Shown: positions 10,785 to 20,720 of the stretch, in pieces | How positions within the stretch are numbered: position 1 is the stretch's first letter | Layout of the letters: each line of letters starts with the position of its first letter | Assembly (NCBI RefSeq): GCF_015751765.1 | Contig: NZ_JADOTX010000001.1 | Location: forward strand, 5,146,001-5,210,000 | DNA: 64,000 bases | From: Micromonospora ureilytica | Lineage (GTDB): Bacteria; Actinomycetota; Actinomycetes; Mycobacteriales; Micromonosporaceae | Reading direction: 5' to 3' | Position numbers and translations under genes: made by a program | The notes under the pieces: generated by a model | Databases searched by the model: none | Told to the model about the DNA's origin: nothing | The model's input: the letters and a program-made list of their open reading frames with translations, nothing else

Positions 10785-12100
10785 TAGTGCGCCCCTACCA
10801 GGGTCTTCTCCGACAGCTTGGGTGCGGTCCGACCCTCGATGTAGTCGAGGTAGTCCTGCTTGAAGTACTTCAGCGAGGAGGTCACCGAGCTGGTCGCGCC
10901 GTCACCCAGACCGCAGAACGAGCGGCCGAGGATGTTGTCGCAGGTGTCCAGCAGGGTGTCCAGGTCTTCGTGGGTGCCCTGACCGGCGAGGATCCGCCGG
11001 TAGACCCGGACCATCCAGTAGTTGCCCTCGCGGCACGGGGTGCACTTGCCGCACGACTCGTGGTGGTAGAACTCCAGCCACCGGTACGTCGCGTAGACCG
11101 GGCAGTCCTGGTCGGAGAAGATCTGCGTGGCAGTGGTGCCGAGGATCGAGCCGGCCGCCGCCACCCCCTCGAAGTCCAGTGGCACGTCCAGGTGCTCGGC
11201 GGCGAGCAACGGGGTGGACGAGCCGCCCGGGGTCCAGAACCGCAGGTTGTGGCCGGGCTGCATGCCACCGGCCAGCTCCAGCAGCTCGCGCAGCGTGACA
11301 CCCATCGAGCACTCGTACTGGCCCGGATTGGCCACCCGACCGGAGAGCGAGTAGATCATCGGCCCGGAGGACTTCTCGGTGCCCATGCTCTTCCACCAGT
11401 CGGCCCCACCGAGCACGATCGGCGGGACGCTGGCGATGGTGCCGACGTTGTTCACCACAGTCGGGCTCGCGTACAGGCCGTGGGTGGCCGGGAACGGTGG
11501 GCGCAGCCGGGGCTGACCCCGGAACCCCTCCAGCGAGTCCAGCAGCGCCGTCTCCTCGCCGCAGATGTACGCCCCGGCGCCGGAGTGCACCACCAGCTCC
11601 AGGTCGTAGCCGCTGCGCAGGATGTTCCGGCCCAGGTAGCCCTTGTCGTACGCCTCCTGGACCGCGCTGCGCAGCCGACGCGCGGCGTGCACCGCCTCGC
11701 CCCGGATGTAGATGTAGGCGCGGGCGGCCCGGATCGCGTACGACGCGATGATCACGCCTTCGACCAGCGCGTGCGGGTCGTGGGTCATCAACGGCAGGTC
11801 CTTGCAGGTGCCCGGCTCGCCCTCGTCGGCGTTGACCACCAGGTAGTGCGGCTTACCGTCGCCCTGCGGAATGAAGCCCCACTTGAGGCCGGTGGGGAAG
11901 CCGGCGCCACCTCGGCCGCGCAGCCCGGAGTCCTTGATCAGCTGGATCAGGTCGTCCGGGTGGGCCTTGAGCGCCTTGCGCAGCGCGGCGTAGCCGTCCA
12001 GCTGCTCGTACGTGCCGATCCGCCAGGCATCCGGCGACAGCCAGCGCTTGGTCAGCACCGGCGTCAGCTTGGCCAGCGTCTCCGGGCGGGGAGTGGTCAC
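10784..12100 (-). CDS. nuoF: NADH-quinone oxidoreductase subunit F (FMN, NADH site)
   Basis: 438-residue subunit that oxidises NADH through FMN and passes electrons to cluster N3. Visible motifs are the nucleotide-binding [16 protein letters not shown], the [12 protein letters not shown] and YICGEETAL segments around FMN, and the cluster motif [12 protein letters not shown] with the fourth cysteine in [12 protein letters not shown] start at 12100 overlaps the nuoE stop by four bases. Confidence 0.97.
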   Translation of the reverse strand: MTTPRPETLAKLTPVLTKRWLSPDAWRIGTYEQLDGYAALRKALKAHPDDLIQLIKDSGLRGRGGAGFPTGLKWGFIPQGDGKPHYLVVNADEGEPGTCKDLPLMTHDPHALVEGVIIASYAIRAARAYIYIRGEAVHAARRLRSAVQEAYDKGYLGRNILRSGYDLELVVHSGAGAYICGEETALLDSLEGFRGQPRLRPPFPATHGLYASPTVVNNVGTIASVPPIVLGGADWWKSMGTEKSSGPMIYSLSGRVANPGQYECSMGVTLRELLELAGGMQPGHNLRFWTPGGSSTPLLAAEHLDVPLDFEGVAAAGSILGTTATQIFSDQDCPVYATYRWLEFYHHESCGKCTPCREGNYWMVRVYRRILAGQGTHEDLDTLLDTCDNILGRSFCGLGDGATSSVTSSLKYFKQDYLDYIEGRTAPKLSEKTLVGAH

Positions 12101-13098
12101 TTCTGGGCCCCCGTTTCGTTCGCGTCCGCCCGTCCGGCGCCGTCGGCGTCCGTCCCAGCCTTCGCTTCGGTGAGGTTGCGCTCCTGCGCCCCGGCCTCGT
12201 CGCCGGCGGGCTTGCGGTCGCCAGCGGGCTCGTTGGCCGCAACACCGGCGGCCGCCGCCTTCTGCGCGTCACGCGGTTCCGGCGGCGAGGTCTCCGCGGG
12301 AATTTTTGCGGACGCCCCGTCGCCACCCTTGACCGGTGCCGCGCTGGCCTCGACGGGCGCCGGCTTGGTGGCCTCCGCCTTCGCCTTCGCCTCGGCGGCG
12401 GCCTTGTCGGCCTCGGCCTTGCTGCGGATCGGGGTGTTCGGGTCGAAGCCCGGCACCGAGACGCCGTGCTGCTGGGCCAGCCGCAGCCCGCGCAGGGTGG
12501 GCTCGCCCGGTCCGCCGTCGGCCACCGCACCGTCGCGCTCGTCGGCGAAACCGGCGAGCTGCACCGCCATCTCCTTGAGGGTGCAGAGCCGGGCGCCCCG
12601 GGTCGGCATCGGCCGGCCACCGGCCCGCAGCTCGTCCACCACACCGACAGCCGTGGAGGCGTCCACACCATCGAAGAAGTCGTAGTTGACGGTCATCACC
12701 GGGCCGTAGTCGCACGCCGCCAGGCACTCGGCGTGCTCCAGCGTGATCGTGCCGTCGGCGGTGGTCTCGTCGTGCCCGACGCCCAGGTGCTCGGCGAGGG
12801 TGTCGTAGACCTCCTGGCCACCGAGCACATTGCACATCGTGTTGGTGCAGACGCTCACCAGGAAGTCACCCGTCGGCTTGCGCTTGTACATCGTGTAGAA
12901 GGTGGCCACCGCGCCGACCTGGGCCTTGTTCAGCCCCAGCACCTCGGCGCAGAACGCGACCCCGGCCGGGGAGACGTACCCCTCTTCGGCCTGCACCAGG
13001 TGCAGCAGCGGCAGCAACGCCGAGCGGGACCGGTCCGCCGGGTAACGGGCGATGATCTCGCGCGCCCGCTCCCGGGTCTCATCAGTGAAAACACTCAT
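12097..13098 (-). CDS. nuoE: NADH-quinone oxidoreductase subunit E with long C-terminal extension
   Basis: 333 residues. The first 220 are a normal NuoE thioredoxin-like 2Fe-2S domain (cluster N1a) with CTNTMCNVLGG and CLAACDYGP. The last roughly 90 residues (from about 240) are low-complexity Ala/Lys/Glu-rich sequence (KADADKAAAEAKAKAEATK-like) with no family match I recognise. The start is placed at ATG 13098 (MSVFTDETRER). The frame is open to 13155, but those codons come from the repeat element at 13111-13155. Four-base overlap with nuoF. Confidence 0.94.
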   Translation of the reverse strand: MSVFTDETRERAREIIARYPADRSRSALLPLLHLVQAEEGYVSPAGVAFCAEVLGLNKAQVGAVATFYTMYKRKPTGDFLVSVCTNTMCNVLGGQEVYDTLAEHLGVGHDETTADGTITLEHAECLAACDYGPVMTVNYDFFDGVDASTAVGVVDELRAGGRPMPTRGARLCTLKEMAVQLAGFADERDGAVADGGPGEPTLRGLRLAQQHGVSVPGFDPNTPIRSKAEADKAAAEAKAKAEATKPAPVEASAAPVKGGDGASAKIPAETSPPEPRDAQKAAAAGVAANEPAGDRKPAGDEAGAQERNLTEAKAGTDADGAGRADANETGAQK

Positions 13099-13110
13099 CG
13101 GCGTCGCCTT

Positions 13111-13155
13111 CCCGTTCGCGACTGCGGGGCTCGCAAGCTCACTCCTCGCGCTCAC
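13111..13155. repeat. Stop-anchored intergenic repeat, copy 2
   Basis: Minus strand: starts at the nuoD stop codon with TGAGCGCGAGGAGTG, then a short variable core, then GAGCCCCGCAGTCGCGAACG, ending about 12 bases before the nuoE start. It matches the copy at 5471-5523 in both conserved blocks and in its position at a stop codon. It is open in the nuoE frame and would add [16 protein letters not shown] to an over-extended NuoE call. Confidence 0.75.
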
Positions 13156-14480
13156 CTGTCACAACCCCCCATGACCGGGTCCAACGAGGCGCCGCCGGCG
13201 ATCACGTCGGCGATCAGGCCGCCCTCGGCCATCGCCGGGAGGGCCTGCAGGTTGACGAAGCTCGGCTCCCGGTAGTGCACCCGGTAGGGCCGGGTGCCGC
13301 CGTCGGACACCGCGTGTACGCCCAGCTCGCCGCGGGGCGCCTCGATGGCGACGTACACCTGGCCGGGCGGGACCCGGAAGCCCTCGGTCACCAGCTTGAA
13401 GTGGTGGATCAGCGACTCCATCGACTGACCCATGATCTTCGCGACGTGCTCCAGCGAGTTGCCCATGCCGTCCACGCCGATGGCCAGCTGCGCCGGCCAA
13501 GCGATCTTGCGGTCGGCGACCATCACCGGGCCCGGGCGGAGCCGGTCAAGTGCCTGCTCGACCAGCTTCATCGACTCCCGGATCTCGGCGAGCCGGACCA
13601 GGTAGCGACCCCACACGTCACCGTCGGGGTGGGTCGGCACGTCGAACTCGTACGTCTCGTAGCCGCAGTACGGCATGGTCTTGCGCAGGTCCCAGGCGAG
13701 GCCGGCGGAGCGCAGCACCGGGCCGGTGATGCCGAGGGCCACGCAGCCGGTGACGTCCAGCACCGCGACGCCCTTCGTCCGCTCGGTCCAGATCGGCTGG
13801 CCGGAGAGCAGGTCCTCGTACTCCTTGAGCTTCTTCGGCATCATCTTGAGGAACTCGCGGATCTTGACGATCGCCTCGTCCGGCACGTCCTGCGCCACAC
13901 CGCCCGGCCGGACGTACGCGTGGTTCATCCGCAGACCGGTGATGGTCTCGAAGATGTCGAGGATGTACTCCCGCTCGCGGAAGCCGTACAGCATGATCGA
14001 GATCGCGCCCAGCTCCATGCCGGTGGTGGCCAGCCAGACCAGGTGCGACGAGATCCGGTTGAGCTCCATCATCAGCACGCGGATCGTGGTGGCCCGCTCG
14101 GTGATGTCGTCGGTGATGCCGAGCAGCTTCTCGACCGCGAGGGCGTACGCCGTCTCGTTGAAGATCGGGGCGAGGTAGTCCATCCGGGTCACGAACGTCG
14201 AACCCTGGACCCAGTTGCGGTATTCGAGGTTCTTCTCGATGCCGGTGTGCAGGTAGCCGACGACCGAGCGGGCCTCGCGGACCGTCTCGCCCTCCAGCTC
14301 CAGGATCAGCCGCAGCACCCCGTGCGTGGACGGGTGCTGCGGACCCATGTTGACGATGATCCGCTCGTCGTTGATCGGGTCGGTGCCCGCGACGATCGTG
14401 TCCCAGTCTCCACCGGTGACGGTGAAGACCCGCCCCTCGTCGGTCTCGTGCTCGCTGGCGTAGTTCGACGTAGCGCTCAC
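13152..14480 (-). CDS. nuoD: NADH-quinone oxidoreductase subunit D
   Basis: 442-residue 49-kDa-type subunit lining the quinone-binding cavity with NuoB. The conserved [13 protein letters not shown] (quinone-site histidines) and the NYR-like [17 protein letters not shown] segment are present. The start is GTG 14480, overlapping the nuoC stop (GTGA). The frame extends upstream to 14834 but only as nuoC read in another frame. The C-terminus GGCDR is the standard family ending. The stop codon is the first triplet of the repeat element copy 2. Confidence 0.97.
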   Translation of the reverse strand: MSATSNYASEHETDEGRVFTVTGGDWDTIVAGTDPINDERIIVNMGPQHPSTHGVLRLILELEGETVREARSVVGYLHTGIEKNLEYRNWVQGSTFVTRMDYLAPIFNETAYALAVEKLLGITDDITERATTIRVLMMELNRISSHLVWLATTGMELGAISIMLYGFREREYILDIFETITGLRMNHAYVRPGGVAQDVPDEAIVKIREFLKMMPKKLKEYEDLLSGQPIWTERTKGVAVLDVTGCVALGITGPVLRSAGLAWDLRKTMPYCGYETYEFDVPTHPDGDVWGRYLVRLAEIRESMKLVEQALDRLRPGPVMVADRKIAWPAQLAIGVDGMGNSLEHVAKIMGQSMESLIHHFKLVTEGFRVPPGQVYVAIEAPRGELGVHAVSDGGTRPYRVHYREPSFVNLQALPAMAEGGLIADVIAGGASLDPVMGGCDR

Positions 14481-15214
14481 TGGTACGACCTCCGCTCGTT
14501 CGGCGGCTGGATCTCCGCGCCCTTGTACTCGACGGGGACGCCGCCGAGCGGGTAGTCCTTGCGCTGCGGGTGGCCCTCCCAGTCGTCTGGCATCAGGATC
14601 CGGGTCAGGCTGGGGTGGCCGTCGAAGACGATGCCGAACATGTCGTACGCCTCCCGCTCCTGCCAGTCGGCGGTCGGGTAGATGGCGGTCACGCTCGGCA
14701 GGTTCGGGGCCTCGACGGAGACCGCGGCCTCCAGCCGGACCCGCCGCCGGTACGTCATCGAGGTGAGCAGGTAGACCACGTGCAGGCGGCGTTCGTCGGC
14801 GCCCAGGTAGTCCGCACCGGACACCGAGGAACACAGCTCGAAGCGCAGCGCCAGGTCGTCCCGCATCACCTGGCAGACCTCGGCGATGCGCTCCGGGCGT
14901 ACGTGCAGGGTCAGCTCACCCCGGTCGACCACGACCTTCTCGATCGCGTCGCCGAAGGCCGGGTACGCCTCCTCCAGCGCGTCACGGACCTCGTCGAAGT
15001 AGCCCCCGTACGGCCGGGACGCCTCCTCGATGGGCTGGCGCTGGCGGACCAGGCCGCCGTAACCGGACACGTCGCCGGTGCCCTGGTTGCCGAACATCCC
15101 GCGACCGGCCGGGCTGGACGGCGGGAGCTCGGCGGGGGCACCACTTGTGGCGCCGGCCGGCACCACCGGCAGCGGTACGCCGCCGTCGTTTGGCTTGTCC
15201 GTGGGTGACGTCAT
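14477..15214 (-). CDS. nuoC: NADH-quinone oxidoreductase subunit C
   Basis: 245-residue 30-kDa-type subunit of the peripheral arm. The C-terminal half has the family signature, including [16 protein letters not shown] and [22 protein letters not shown] sequence (here [16 protein letters not shown]). The first 70 residues are Pro/Gly-rich and variable. The start is placed at [10 protein letters not shown], whose ATG overlaps the nuoB stop (ATGA). The much longer open frame upstream is a nuoB shadow. Confidence 0.96.
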   Translation of the reverse strand: MTSPTDKPNDGGVPLPVVPAGATSGAPAELPPSSPAGRGMFGNQGTGDVSGYGGLVRQRQPIEEASRPYGGYFDEVRDALEEAYPAFGDAIEKVVVDRGELTLHVRPERIAEVCQVMRDDLALRFELCSSVSGADYLGADERRLHVVYLLTSMTYRRRVRLEAAVSVEAPNLPSVTAIYPTADWQEREAYDMFGIVFDGHPSLTRILMPDDWEGHPQRKDYPLGGVPVEYKGAEIQPPNERRSYQ

Positions 15215-15888
15215 TTCGGGCCTGCCTGCGGGTGGAGGTGGTTCTGAGCGTTCATCCAGTTCTCGATACGCAGCTGCTCCTCGCGGCCCTCGCGGACCGC
15301 CCGGGTCCACTCGGCGCGGCGGGCCTTGTCGCTGCGGTACGAGGAGGGCATCGAGCCGTAGGGAACGATCGGAACGTCGCCACGCTCCTGGCGGGCGGCG
15401 AGCATCTTGCGACCGTTCGGGCCCAGCGGCTCGTACATGATCTTCTCGCGGAGCTTGAGGATCGCGTCGATGAGCATCTCCGGCCGGGGCGGACAGCCGG
15501 GCAGGTACATGTCGACAGGCACCACGTGGTCGACGCCCTGCACGATCGCGTAGTTGTTGAACATGCCGCCGCTGCTGGCGCAGACGCCCATCGAGAGCAC
15601 CCAGCGCGGCTCGGCCATCTGGTCGTAGATCTGGCGCAGCACCGGGGCCATCTTCTGACTCACCCGGCCGGCCACGATCATCAGGTCGGCCTGCCGGGGC
15701 GACGCCCGGAAGACCTCCATGCCCCAGCGGCCCATGTCGTAGTGCGGACCACCGGCGGCCATCATCTCGATGGCGCAGCAGGCCAGGCCGAAGGTGGCGC
15801 CCCACACGGACGACTTCCGAGACCAGTTGACCAGCTTCTCCACCGAGGTGAGCAGGACGCCGGCGGGAAGCTTCTCCTCGATGCCCAT
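15211..15888 (-). CDS. nuoB: NADH-quinone oxidoreductase subunit B (cluster N2)
   Basis: 225-residue subunit holding the terminal 4Fe-4S cluster N2 that reduces menaquinone. The tandem-cysteine motif is present in [10 protein letters not shown], with further ligands in GVCASSGG and PGCPPRPE. The start is ATG 15888 ([10 protein letters not shown]), with an AAGGAACG just upstream. Open frame beyond it is nuoA read in another frame. The C-terminal 50 residues after the conserved core are variable. Confidence 0.97.
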   Translation of the reverse strand: MGIEEKLPAGVLLTSVEKLVNWSRKSSVWGATFGLACCAIEMMAAGGPHYDMGRWGMEVFRASPRQADLMIVAGRVSQKMAPVLRQIYDQMAEPRWVLSMGVCASSGGMFNNYAIVQGVDHVVPVDMYLPGCPPRPEMLIDAILKLREKIMYEPLGPNGRKMLAARQERGDVPIVPYGSMPSSYRSDKARRAEWTRAVREGREEQLRIENWMNAQNHLHPQAGPK

Positions 15889-15902
15889 CTGACGTTCCTT
15901 CC

Positions 15903-16268
15903 TCAGTCCCAGTCCAGGCCGCCGCGCCGCCACACGTAGGCGTACGCAACGAAGACCGCGACGATGAACAGGACCATCTCCACGAAGCCGAAGATCGGCA
16001 GAGCGTCGAACGAGACCGCCCAGGGGTAGAGGAAGATGATCTCGATGTCGAAGACGATGAAGAGCATCGCCGTCAGGTAGAACTTGATCGGGAACCGCCC
16101 GCCGCCGACCGGCTGTGGGCTGGGCTCGATGCCGCACTCGTAAGCCTCGAGTTTGGCCTTGTTGTAGCGACGGGGACCGGCGAAGCGGGCGGCGCCAACG
16201 GAAAACAGCGAGAACGCCGCGGCGAGGGCGAACAGCCCGATGATCGGTGCGTAAGGCGAGAGCGACAT
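15903..16268 (-). CDS. nuoA: NADH-quinone oxidoreductase subunit A
   Basis: 121-residue membrane subunit with three helices, first gene of the operon. It carries the YECGIEP motif in the loop that touches the quinone site and the [22 protein letters not shown] segment. Start ATG at 16268 has AGGAG nine bases upstream. Fourteen bases separate it from nuoB. Confidence 0.97.
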   Translation of the reverse strand: MSLSPYAPIIGLFALAAAFSLFSVGAARFAGPRRYNKAKLEAYECGIEPSPQPVGGGRFPIKFYLTAMLFIVFDIEIIFLYPWAVSFDALPIFGFVEMVLFIVAVFVAYAYVWRRGGLDWD

Positions 16269-16316
16269 CGTTTTCTCCTGCTCGTCCTTCCCTGCCCTCG
16301 GTGCTTGACGAAAATC

Positions 16317-16322
16317 ACACTA
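16317..16322 (-). promoter_or_regulatory. Possible -10 box of the nuo operon
   Basis: Minus strand TAGTGT fits the actinobacterial TANNNT -10 pattern and lies about 49 bases before the nuoA start, within an AT-richer patch. I do not see a convincing -35 element, so this is a weak proposal. Confidence 0.3.
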
Positions 16323-16403
16323 TTCACGTCCCTCGCAGTGGCAGTCGGCGGGGGTCGATCTTTGTCAGCGTCGGGGCCGTGACCAGCGCCGATGCCGTCC
16401 TAC

Positions 16404-17681
16404 TTATACGGCTGGGGCGGCCTTCGTCATCGCGTTGATGACCCGATCCATCGCGTCCCCGCCACGCGGGTCGGTCAGGTTGGCCAACAGCTTGAGGACG
16501 AAACGCATCAGCGTCGGGTGCGGCATGCCGTGTTTGGTGGCGATCCGCATGATCTCGGGGCGGCCGATCAGTTTCACGAAGATGCCGCCCAACCGGTAGT
16601 AGCCGCCGAGCCGGGCCTTCAGCTCGTTCGGGTACGCCATCAGCGCGCGCTCGCGTTCCGGGCCGGCCGGCCGGGCGAGGGCCTGGACCATGGCCTCCGC
16701 GGCCAGTTCGCCGGACTCCATCGCGTACGCGATGCCCTCGCCGTTGAACGGGTTGACCATGCCGCCCGAGTCGCCGACCAGCAGCACGCCCCGCGTGTAG
16801 TGGGGCACCCGGTTGAAGCCCATCGGCAGCGCGGCACCGAGGATCGGACCGTCGGCGTTGGTCTCGTCGGTCATCCCCCAGTCTTCCGGGGTGTTGGCGA
16901 GCCAGTCGGTGAGCAGCCGGCGGTAGTTGGTCTTGCCGAACGCCGACGACGAGTTGAGCACGCCGAGGCCGACGTTGACCCGGCCGTCACCGAGGCCGAA
17001 GATCCAGCCGTACCCGGGCAGCAGGTTGTCGCCGCTGTCCTTGCTGCGCAGCTCCAGCCAGGACTCCAGGTAGTTGTCGTCGGCCTTGGCCGGTGAGCGG
17101 TAGTAGCGGCGGACGGCCACGCCGATCGGCCGGTCCTCCCGCTTGGCCAGCCCGAGCGCTAGCGGGAACCGGCCGGAGACGCCGTCCGCCGCGACGACGA
17201 GCGGGGCGTGGAAGGTGGTGGGCTCCTTGTCCGGCCCGACCTCCGCCTCGACGCCTGTCACGCGACCGTCGCCGTCGAGCACCGGGCCCAGCACGTTGAC
17301 GCTGGTCCGCAGCTTCGCGCCGGCGGCCACCGCACGCTGGGCGAGCAGGTCGTCGAAGTCCAGACGCGTGCGCACCAGACCGTAGTTGGGGAAGCTGGCC
17401 AGCTCCGGCCAGTCCAGTTCGAGGCGCACCCCGCCGCCGATGACCCGCAGACCCCGGTTGTGCAGCCAGCCAGCCTCGGGCGAGGTGTCCACACCCATCC
17501 GGATGAGCTGGCGCACCGCGCGCGGGGTCAACCCGTCGCCGCAGACCTTCTCCCGGGGGAACTCGGTCTTCTCCAACAACAGCACCCGTACGCCGTGCCG
17601 GGCCAGGTGGTACGCAGTCGCTGATCCACCGGGACCGGCGCCCACGACAATGACGTCGGCGTCGTGTTCCACCGCGGTCAT
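16404..17681 (-). CDS. FAD-dependent menaquinone/geranylgeranyl reductase (MenJ-like)
   Basis: 425-residue flavoprotein of the geranylgeranyl reductase family. The N-terminal VIVVGAGPGGSATAYHLARHG is the FAD Rossmann motif, followed by REKVCGDGLTPRAV, and GDSGGMVNPFNGEGIAYAM is the second FAD motif. In mycobacteria the homologous MenJ saturates one isoprene unit of menaquinone. The neighbours here (menG, nuo operon) support the same role. The start is ATG 17681 with GGAGGAGG six bases upstream. The frame is open 12 codons further. Substrate could alternatively be another polyprenyl lipid. MenJ assignment is inference from family and context. Confidence 0.85.
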   Translation of the reverse strand: MTAVEHDADVIVVGAGPGGSATAYHLARHGVRVLLLEKTEFPREKVCGDGLTPRAVRQLIRMGVDTSPEAGWLHNRGLRVIGGGVRLELDWPELASFPNYGLVRTRLDFDDLLAQRAVAAGAKLRTSVNVLGPVLDGDGRVTGVEAEVGPDKEPTTFHAPLVVAADGVSGRFPLALGLAKREDRPIGVAVRRYYRSPAKADDNYLESWLELRSKDSGDNLLPGYGWIFGLGDGRVNVGLGVLNSSSAFGKTNYRRLLTDWLANTPEDWGMTDETNADGPILGAALPMGFNRVPHYTRGVLLVGDSGGMVNPFNGEGIAYAMESGELAAEAMVQALARPAGPERERALMAYPNELKARLGGYYRLGGIFVKLIGRPEIMRIATKHGMPHPTLMRFVLKLLANLTDPRGGDAMDRVINAMTKAAPAV

Positions 17682-17735
17682 TCGCGCCTCCTCCCGCACG
17701 CTCGTGAAATGCTTCACAAGCCAGACGGGACGAGT

Positions 17736-17753
17736 GTATGACCGGCGTCATAC
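17736..17753. promoter_or_regulatory. Inverted repeat in the menJ-like promoter
   Basis: GTATGAC and GTCATAC arms are perfect and separated by four bases. On the minus strand a TACACT (-10-like) directly abuts the arm, about 50 bases before the menJ-like start. A second small inverted repeat (GTGAA-ATGC-TTCAC) follows at 17704-17717. Possible operator; the regulator is unknown. Confidence 0.4.
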
Positions 17754-17820
17754 CAGCGCAGGATCAGGGGTACCTAACTCGCCGATGTGACAGCCGATGA
17801 CCGTCCACAGCGGTCGGGTG

Positions 17821-18045
17821 TCAGGCCGGGCTGGAGGCGTCCAGGCCCGCGTCGACCCGGATCGTCTCCGGCAGATGTTCGCGGAGCGCCCCACCCGCAG
17901 CCCGGTCCAGTGCGGCCAACACCTCGGCGACCACCTGCCGGACCTCCACCGGGTCGGCCCCGGCCAACTGGCGCAACTGGGCGATGAGTTCGGCCGCGTC
18001 GTCGTCGGTGGCGGCCACCGGGTCCGCCGGGTCTGCTCCGGTCAT
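17821..18045 (-). CDS. Small acidic hypothetical protein
   Basis: 74 residues beginning MTGADPADP, strongly acidic at the N-terminus, then a predicted amphipathic helical stretch (AELIAQLRQLAGADPVEVRQ). I do not recognise a family. It sits between menG and the menJ-like gene in the same direction. The ribosome binding site is weak; a TTG at 18066 could add seven residues. Codon use looks coding (GC3 high), but a chance ORF cannot be excluded. Confidence 0.45.
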   Translation of the reverse strand: MTGADPADPVAATDDDAAELIAQLRQLAGADPVEVRQVVAEVLAALDRAAGGALREHLPETIRVDAGLDASSPA

Positions 18046-18132
18046 GCGCTCGAGCGTACCGGGCAAAGTGGACTAAAAGCCGATATTGCCGGAACCTGAA
18101 TAATGTCCGTGCCGCTTGATGCGGTCCGTCAG

Positions 18133-18843
18133 CTACTCGCGGATCCCCCGGTGCAGGGCCACCACGCCGCCGGTCAGGTTGCGCCACGCCACACGTCCCC
18201 ACCCGGCCGCGGCCACCCGCCCGGCCAGCGCGGACTGCGCCGGCCAGGCCCGGACCGACTCGGCGAGATAGACGTACGCCTCGGGGTTGCTCGACACCGT
18301 GCGGGCCACCGCCGGCAGCGACCGCATCAGGTACGACAGGTAGACCGTCCGGAAGACCGGGTTGACCGGGGTGCTGAACTCGCAGACCACCAACCGGCCA
18401 CCCGACCGGGTCACCCGGGCCAGCTCACGCAGCGCCGCGTCGGTGTCGTTGACGTTGCGCAGCGCAAAGGAGATGGTCACCGCGTCGAAGCTGGCGTCGG
18501 CGAACGGCAGGCGCAGCGCGTCTCCCGCCAGCAGCGGCACCTCGGGCCGGGCCCGCTTGCCGGTGTGCAGCATGCCCAGCGACAGGTCGACCCCGACCGC
18601 GTACGCCCCGGACTGGGCCAGCTCGCGCGTCGAGACACCGGTGCCCGCGCCCACGTCCAGCACCCGCTCGCCCGGCCGGAGCCCGAGCGCCGCCCGGGTG
18701 GCCCGGCGCCAGGAGCGGTCCTGACCCATCGAGATCACCGTGTTGGTCAGGTCGTAACGCTCTGCCACGCCGTCGAACATCGCGGCGACCTCGTGCGGCT
18801 GCTTGTCCAGACTGGCGCGCTGGCCCTGCGGGGTACGGCTCAC
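18133..18843 (-). CDS. menG: Demethylmenaquinone methyltransferase
   Basis: 236-residue class I SAM-dependent methyltransferase of the UbiE/MenG family, which C-methylates demethylmenaquinone in the last ring step. Motif I is [16 protein letters not shown]. Family segments include [41 protein letters not shown] and the C-terminal [15 protein letters not shown] 18843 is chosen because it gives normal family length and conservation begins 20 residues later. A GGAGGG is almost adjacent, closer than ideal. A more distal open frame passes into repeat-like sequence. Confidence 0.93.
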   Translation of the reverse strand: MSRTPQGQRASLDKQPHEVAAMFDGVAERYDLTNTVISMGQDRSWRRATRAALGLRPGERVLDVGAGTGVSTRELAQSGAYAVGVDLSLGMLHTGKRARPEVPLLAGDALRLPFADASFDAVTISFALRNVNDTDAALRELARVTRSGGRLVVCEFSTPVNPVFRTVYLSYLMRSLPAVARTVSSNPEAYVYLAESVRAWPAQSALAGRVAAAGWGRVAWRNLTGGVVALHRGIRE

Positions 18844-18867
18844 CCCTCCACTCTGCCAGCCGCCCGC

Positions 18868-18930
18868 CAAGCGACGCTCGCTGGGTGGGCGGCACGCCCG
18901 CGACGCTCGCTGCGTGGGCGGCATGCCGCG
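18868..18930. repeat. Imperfect tandem repeat upstream of menG
   Basis: Two roughly 33-base units with the common pattern GCGACGCTCGCTG(G/C)GTGGGCGGCA sit head to tail. The sequence is intergenic and has no coding pattern I trust. It resembles dispersed Micromonospora repeats from memory; a genome search would settle this. Confidence 0.5.
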
Positions 18931-18934
18931 CGTA

Positions 18935-18972
18935 CGCGAAAGGGCGGGGTGGTCGCCCACCCCGCCCTCGCG
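18935..18972. terminator. Hairpin downstream of the surface-protein gene
   Basis: Perfect 12-base arms AGGGCGGGGTGG (18941-18952) and CCACCCCGCCCT (18957-18968) with a TCGC loop, extended by CGCG on each side. It lies 100 bases past the stop of the LPXTG gene and is probably its terminator. It closely resembles the hairpin at 20839-20876. Confidence 0.7.
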
Positions 18973-19070
18973 TCGTGCCCGCGTCCATGACGCCTCGGTC
19001 AGGACGCGTGTCGTCCTCGCACCCGTCGCGGTCGCGCCTCTTCTGCGCGCCGCTGGTCAGGGCACCGGTG

Positions 19071-20720
19071 TCAGTCGGTCGACTTCTCGTCGGCCGGCGA
19101 CACCAGGACCACCTTGCGGCGACGGCTGAGCACCAGCAGCGCTCCGCCCACGAGCAGGATGATCACGCCGATCCCGCCGATCAGGCCGACCTGCACACCG
19201 GTCACGGGCAGGCCGCCACCGCCCGAGCCGCCACCGTCGGAACCGCCGCCGGCACCCGGCGAGACGGTCGTGCCCGGCGTCGTCGTACCGCTCGGGACCG
19301 GAGTCGGCGTGGCCGTCGCGGTCGGGGTCTCGGTCGGGGTGGCCGTCGCGGTCGGCGTCGGAGTGACAGTCGGCGTCTCCGTCGGAGTAGCCGTCGGGGT
19401 CGGGGTCGGCGACTCGGTCGGAGTGACCGTGGGCGTCGGGGTCGGCGTCTCGGTCGGCGTCGGCGTCTCGGTCGGAGTGACCGTGGGCGTCGGAGTCGGC
19501 GACTCGGTCGGCGTAGCCGTCGGCGTCGGGGTCGGCGACTCGGTCGGGCTGACCGTCGGCGTCGGAGTCGGCGTCTCCGTCGGCGTCGGCGTCTCGGTCG
19601 GAGTGACAGTCGGCGTCGGAGTCGGCGACTCGGTCGGCGTCGGAGTCGGGGTCGGCGATTCCGTCGGAGTGACCGTCGGCGTCGGAGTCGGCGTCTCGGT
19701 CGGGGTGACGGTTGGCGTGGGCGTCGGCGTCGGGTCCTCGGCCTGGTCGACGAAGACGTCGAAGATCGCCTGGTTGTCGCCCTCGTCGACCTCGGTGAAG
19801 GTCTTCCGCTGAGCGGTGCTGGCCCGCTTCGGCTGCTCCTCGGGCTTGCCGGCTGCCGCGTCCAGACCGTGCGCGACCAGCTCGCCGACCCGCAGCACCG
19901 GCTCGGTGACGTCCTTGCCGACTGTCACCTTGATGTCCGCCGTGTAGTAGTCACCGGGCTGGATCACCGCGCCGTCGTCCTGACAGAGCGCCTGAGCGAC
20001 ACCGAAGGACTGCTGCGTGCACGTGTCCGGCAGGGTGTCGAAGGTGACGCCCGCCGGGAGGGTGAGCACGTAGGCGAGGCCGGTGGCCTTGCGGCTGCCG
20101 TCGTTGTAGACGGCCCAGTCGACCGGCACCGTCTCGCCCGGCCGCACCGGCCGAAGGTCGGGGTCGTCGCCGTTGACGCCGTTCACCACGACGTTCGCGT
20201 TGACGTCCTGCACCCAACTGGTCAGGTCGTACCCGGGCTCGGTGACGGTGATGTCGTGCTCGACCTTGTTGTCTTCCTTGTTGGGGTCCTCGGTGGCGGA
20301 GCGGATGGTGACCACCAGCGTGCCGGCGGCACCCTTACCACCGGTGGAGAAGATCGGAATGCCGAAGTCCTCGCTGGTGCCGGCGGCCAGGTCACCGAGG
20401 CGGCAGGTGAACTTCTTGCCGTTCACCCGGCAGCCGTCGGGCACCACGACCCGAACCTTGTTCGTCTTCAGCTTGCTGGTGTCCACCGTGTAACTGACAC
20501 CCTTGGCGTCTTCCTCGCTCCGGGTGTTGTCGACAGTGAACTTGAACGGCTTGCTCTTGGCCTCCGTGACACCCTTGGCCAGGTTGTAGCTGAGCGGCAC
20601 CAGGGCAAGGTCGGCCTGCTCGGCCGCCAGCACTGGGGCGGCCACGGCGGCGATGCCGCCGGCCGCGAGCAGCGCCACGACACTGGCGCGCACCAGCGTC
20701 GAGCGGTGGAACGCTGTCAT
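19071..20720 (-). CDS. LPXTG-anchored surface protein with Thr-Pro stalk
   Basis: 549 residues. A signal peptide (about 1-32, ending APVLA-AEQ) is followed by about 300 residues that look like one or two beta-sandwich domains with CARDB/DUF11-like phrasing (for example [17 protein letters not shown]). Residues about 333-480 are a long Thr-Pro-Glu/Ser/Thr stalk. The C-terminus has the sortase signal LPVTG (504-508), a Gly-rich linker before it, one membrane helix and a basic RRRK stop. It should be covalently linked to the cell wall. No sortase gene is in this window. Ligand unknown. Two related hairpins flank the gene. Confidence 0.85.
   Translation of the reverse strand: MTAFHRSTLVRASVVALLAAGGIAAVAAPVLAAEQADLALVPLSYNLAKGVTEAKSKPFKFTVDNTRSEEDAKGVSYTVDTSKLKTNKVRVVVPDGCRVNGKKFTCRLGDLAAGTSEDFGIPIFSTGGKGAAGTLVVTIRSATEDPNKEDNKVEHDITVTEPGYDLTSWVQDVNANVVVNGVNGDDPDLRPVRPGETVPVDWAVYNDGSRKATGLAYVLTLPAGVTFDTLPDTCTQQSFGVAQALCQDDGAVIQPGDYYTADIKVTVGKDVTEPVLRVGELVAHGLDAAAGKPEEQPKRASTAQRKTFTEVDEGDNQAIFDVFVDQAEDPTPTPTPTVTPTETPTPTPTVTPTESPTPTPTPTESPTPTPTVTPTETPTPTETPTPTPTVSPTESPTPTPTATPTESPTPTPTVTPTETPTPTETPTPTPTVTPTESPTPTPTATPTETPTVTPTPTATATPTETPTATATPTPVPSGTTTPGTTVSPGAGGGSDGGGSGGGGLPVTGVQVGLIGGIGVIILLVGGALLVLSRRRKVVLVSPADEKSTD

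Noticed and set aside
19300..19735. Dense GTCGG-rich repeats resembling an array or VNTR locus
   Set aside because: They encode the Thr-Pro stalk of the LPXTG protein in frame.
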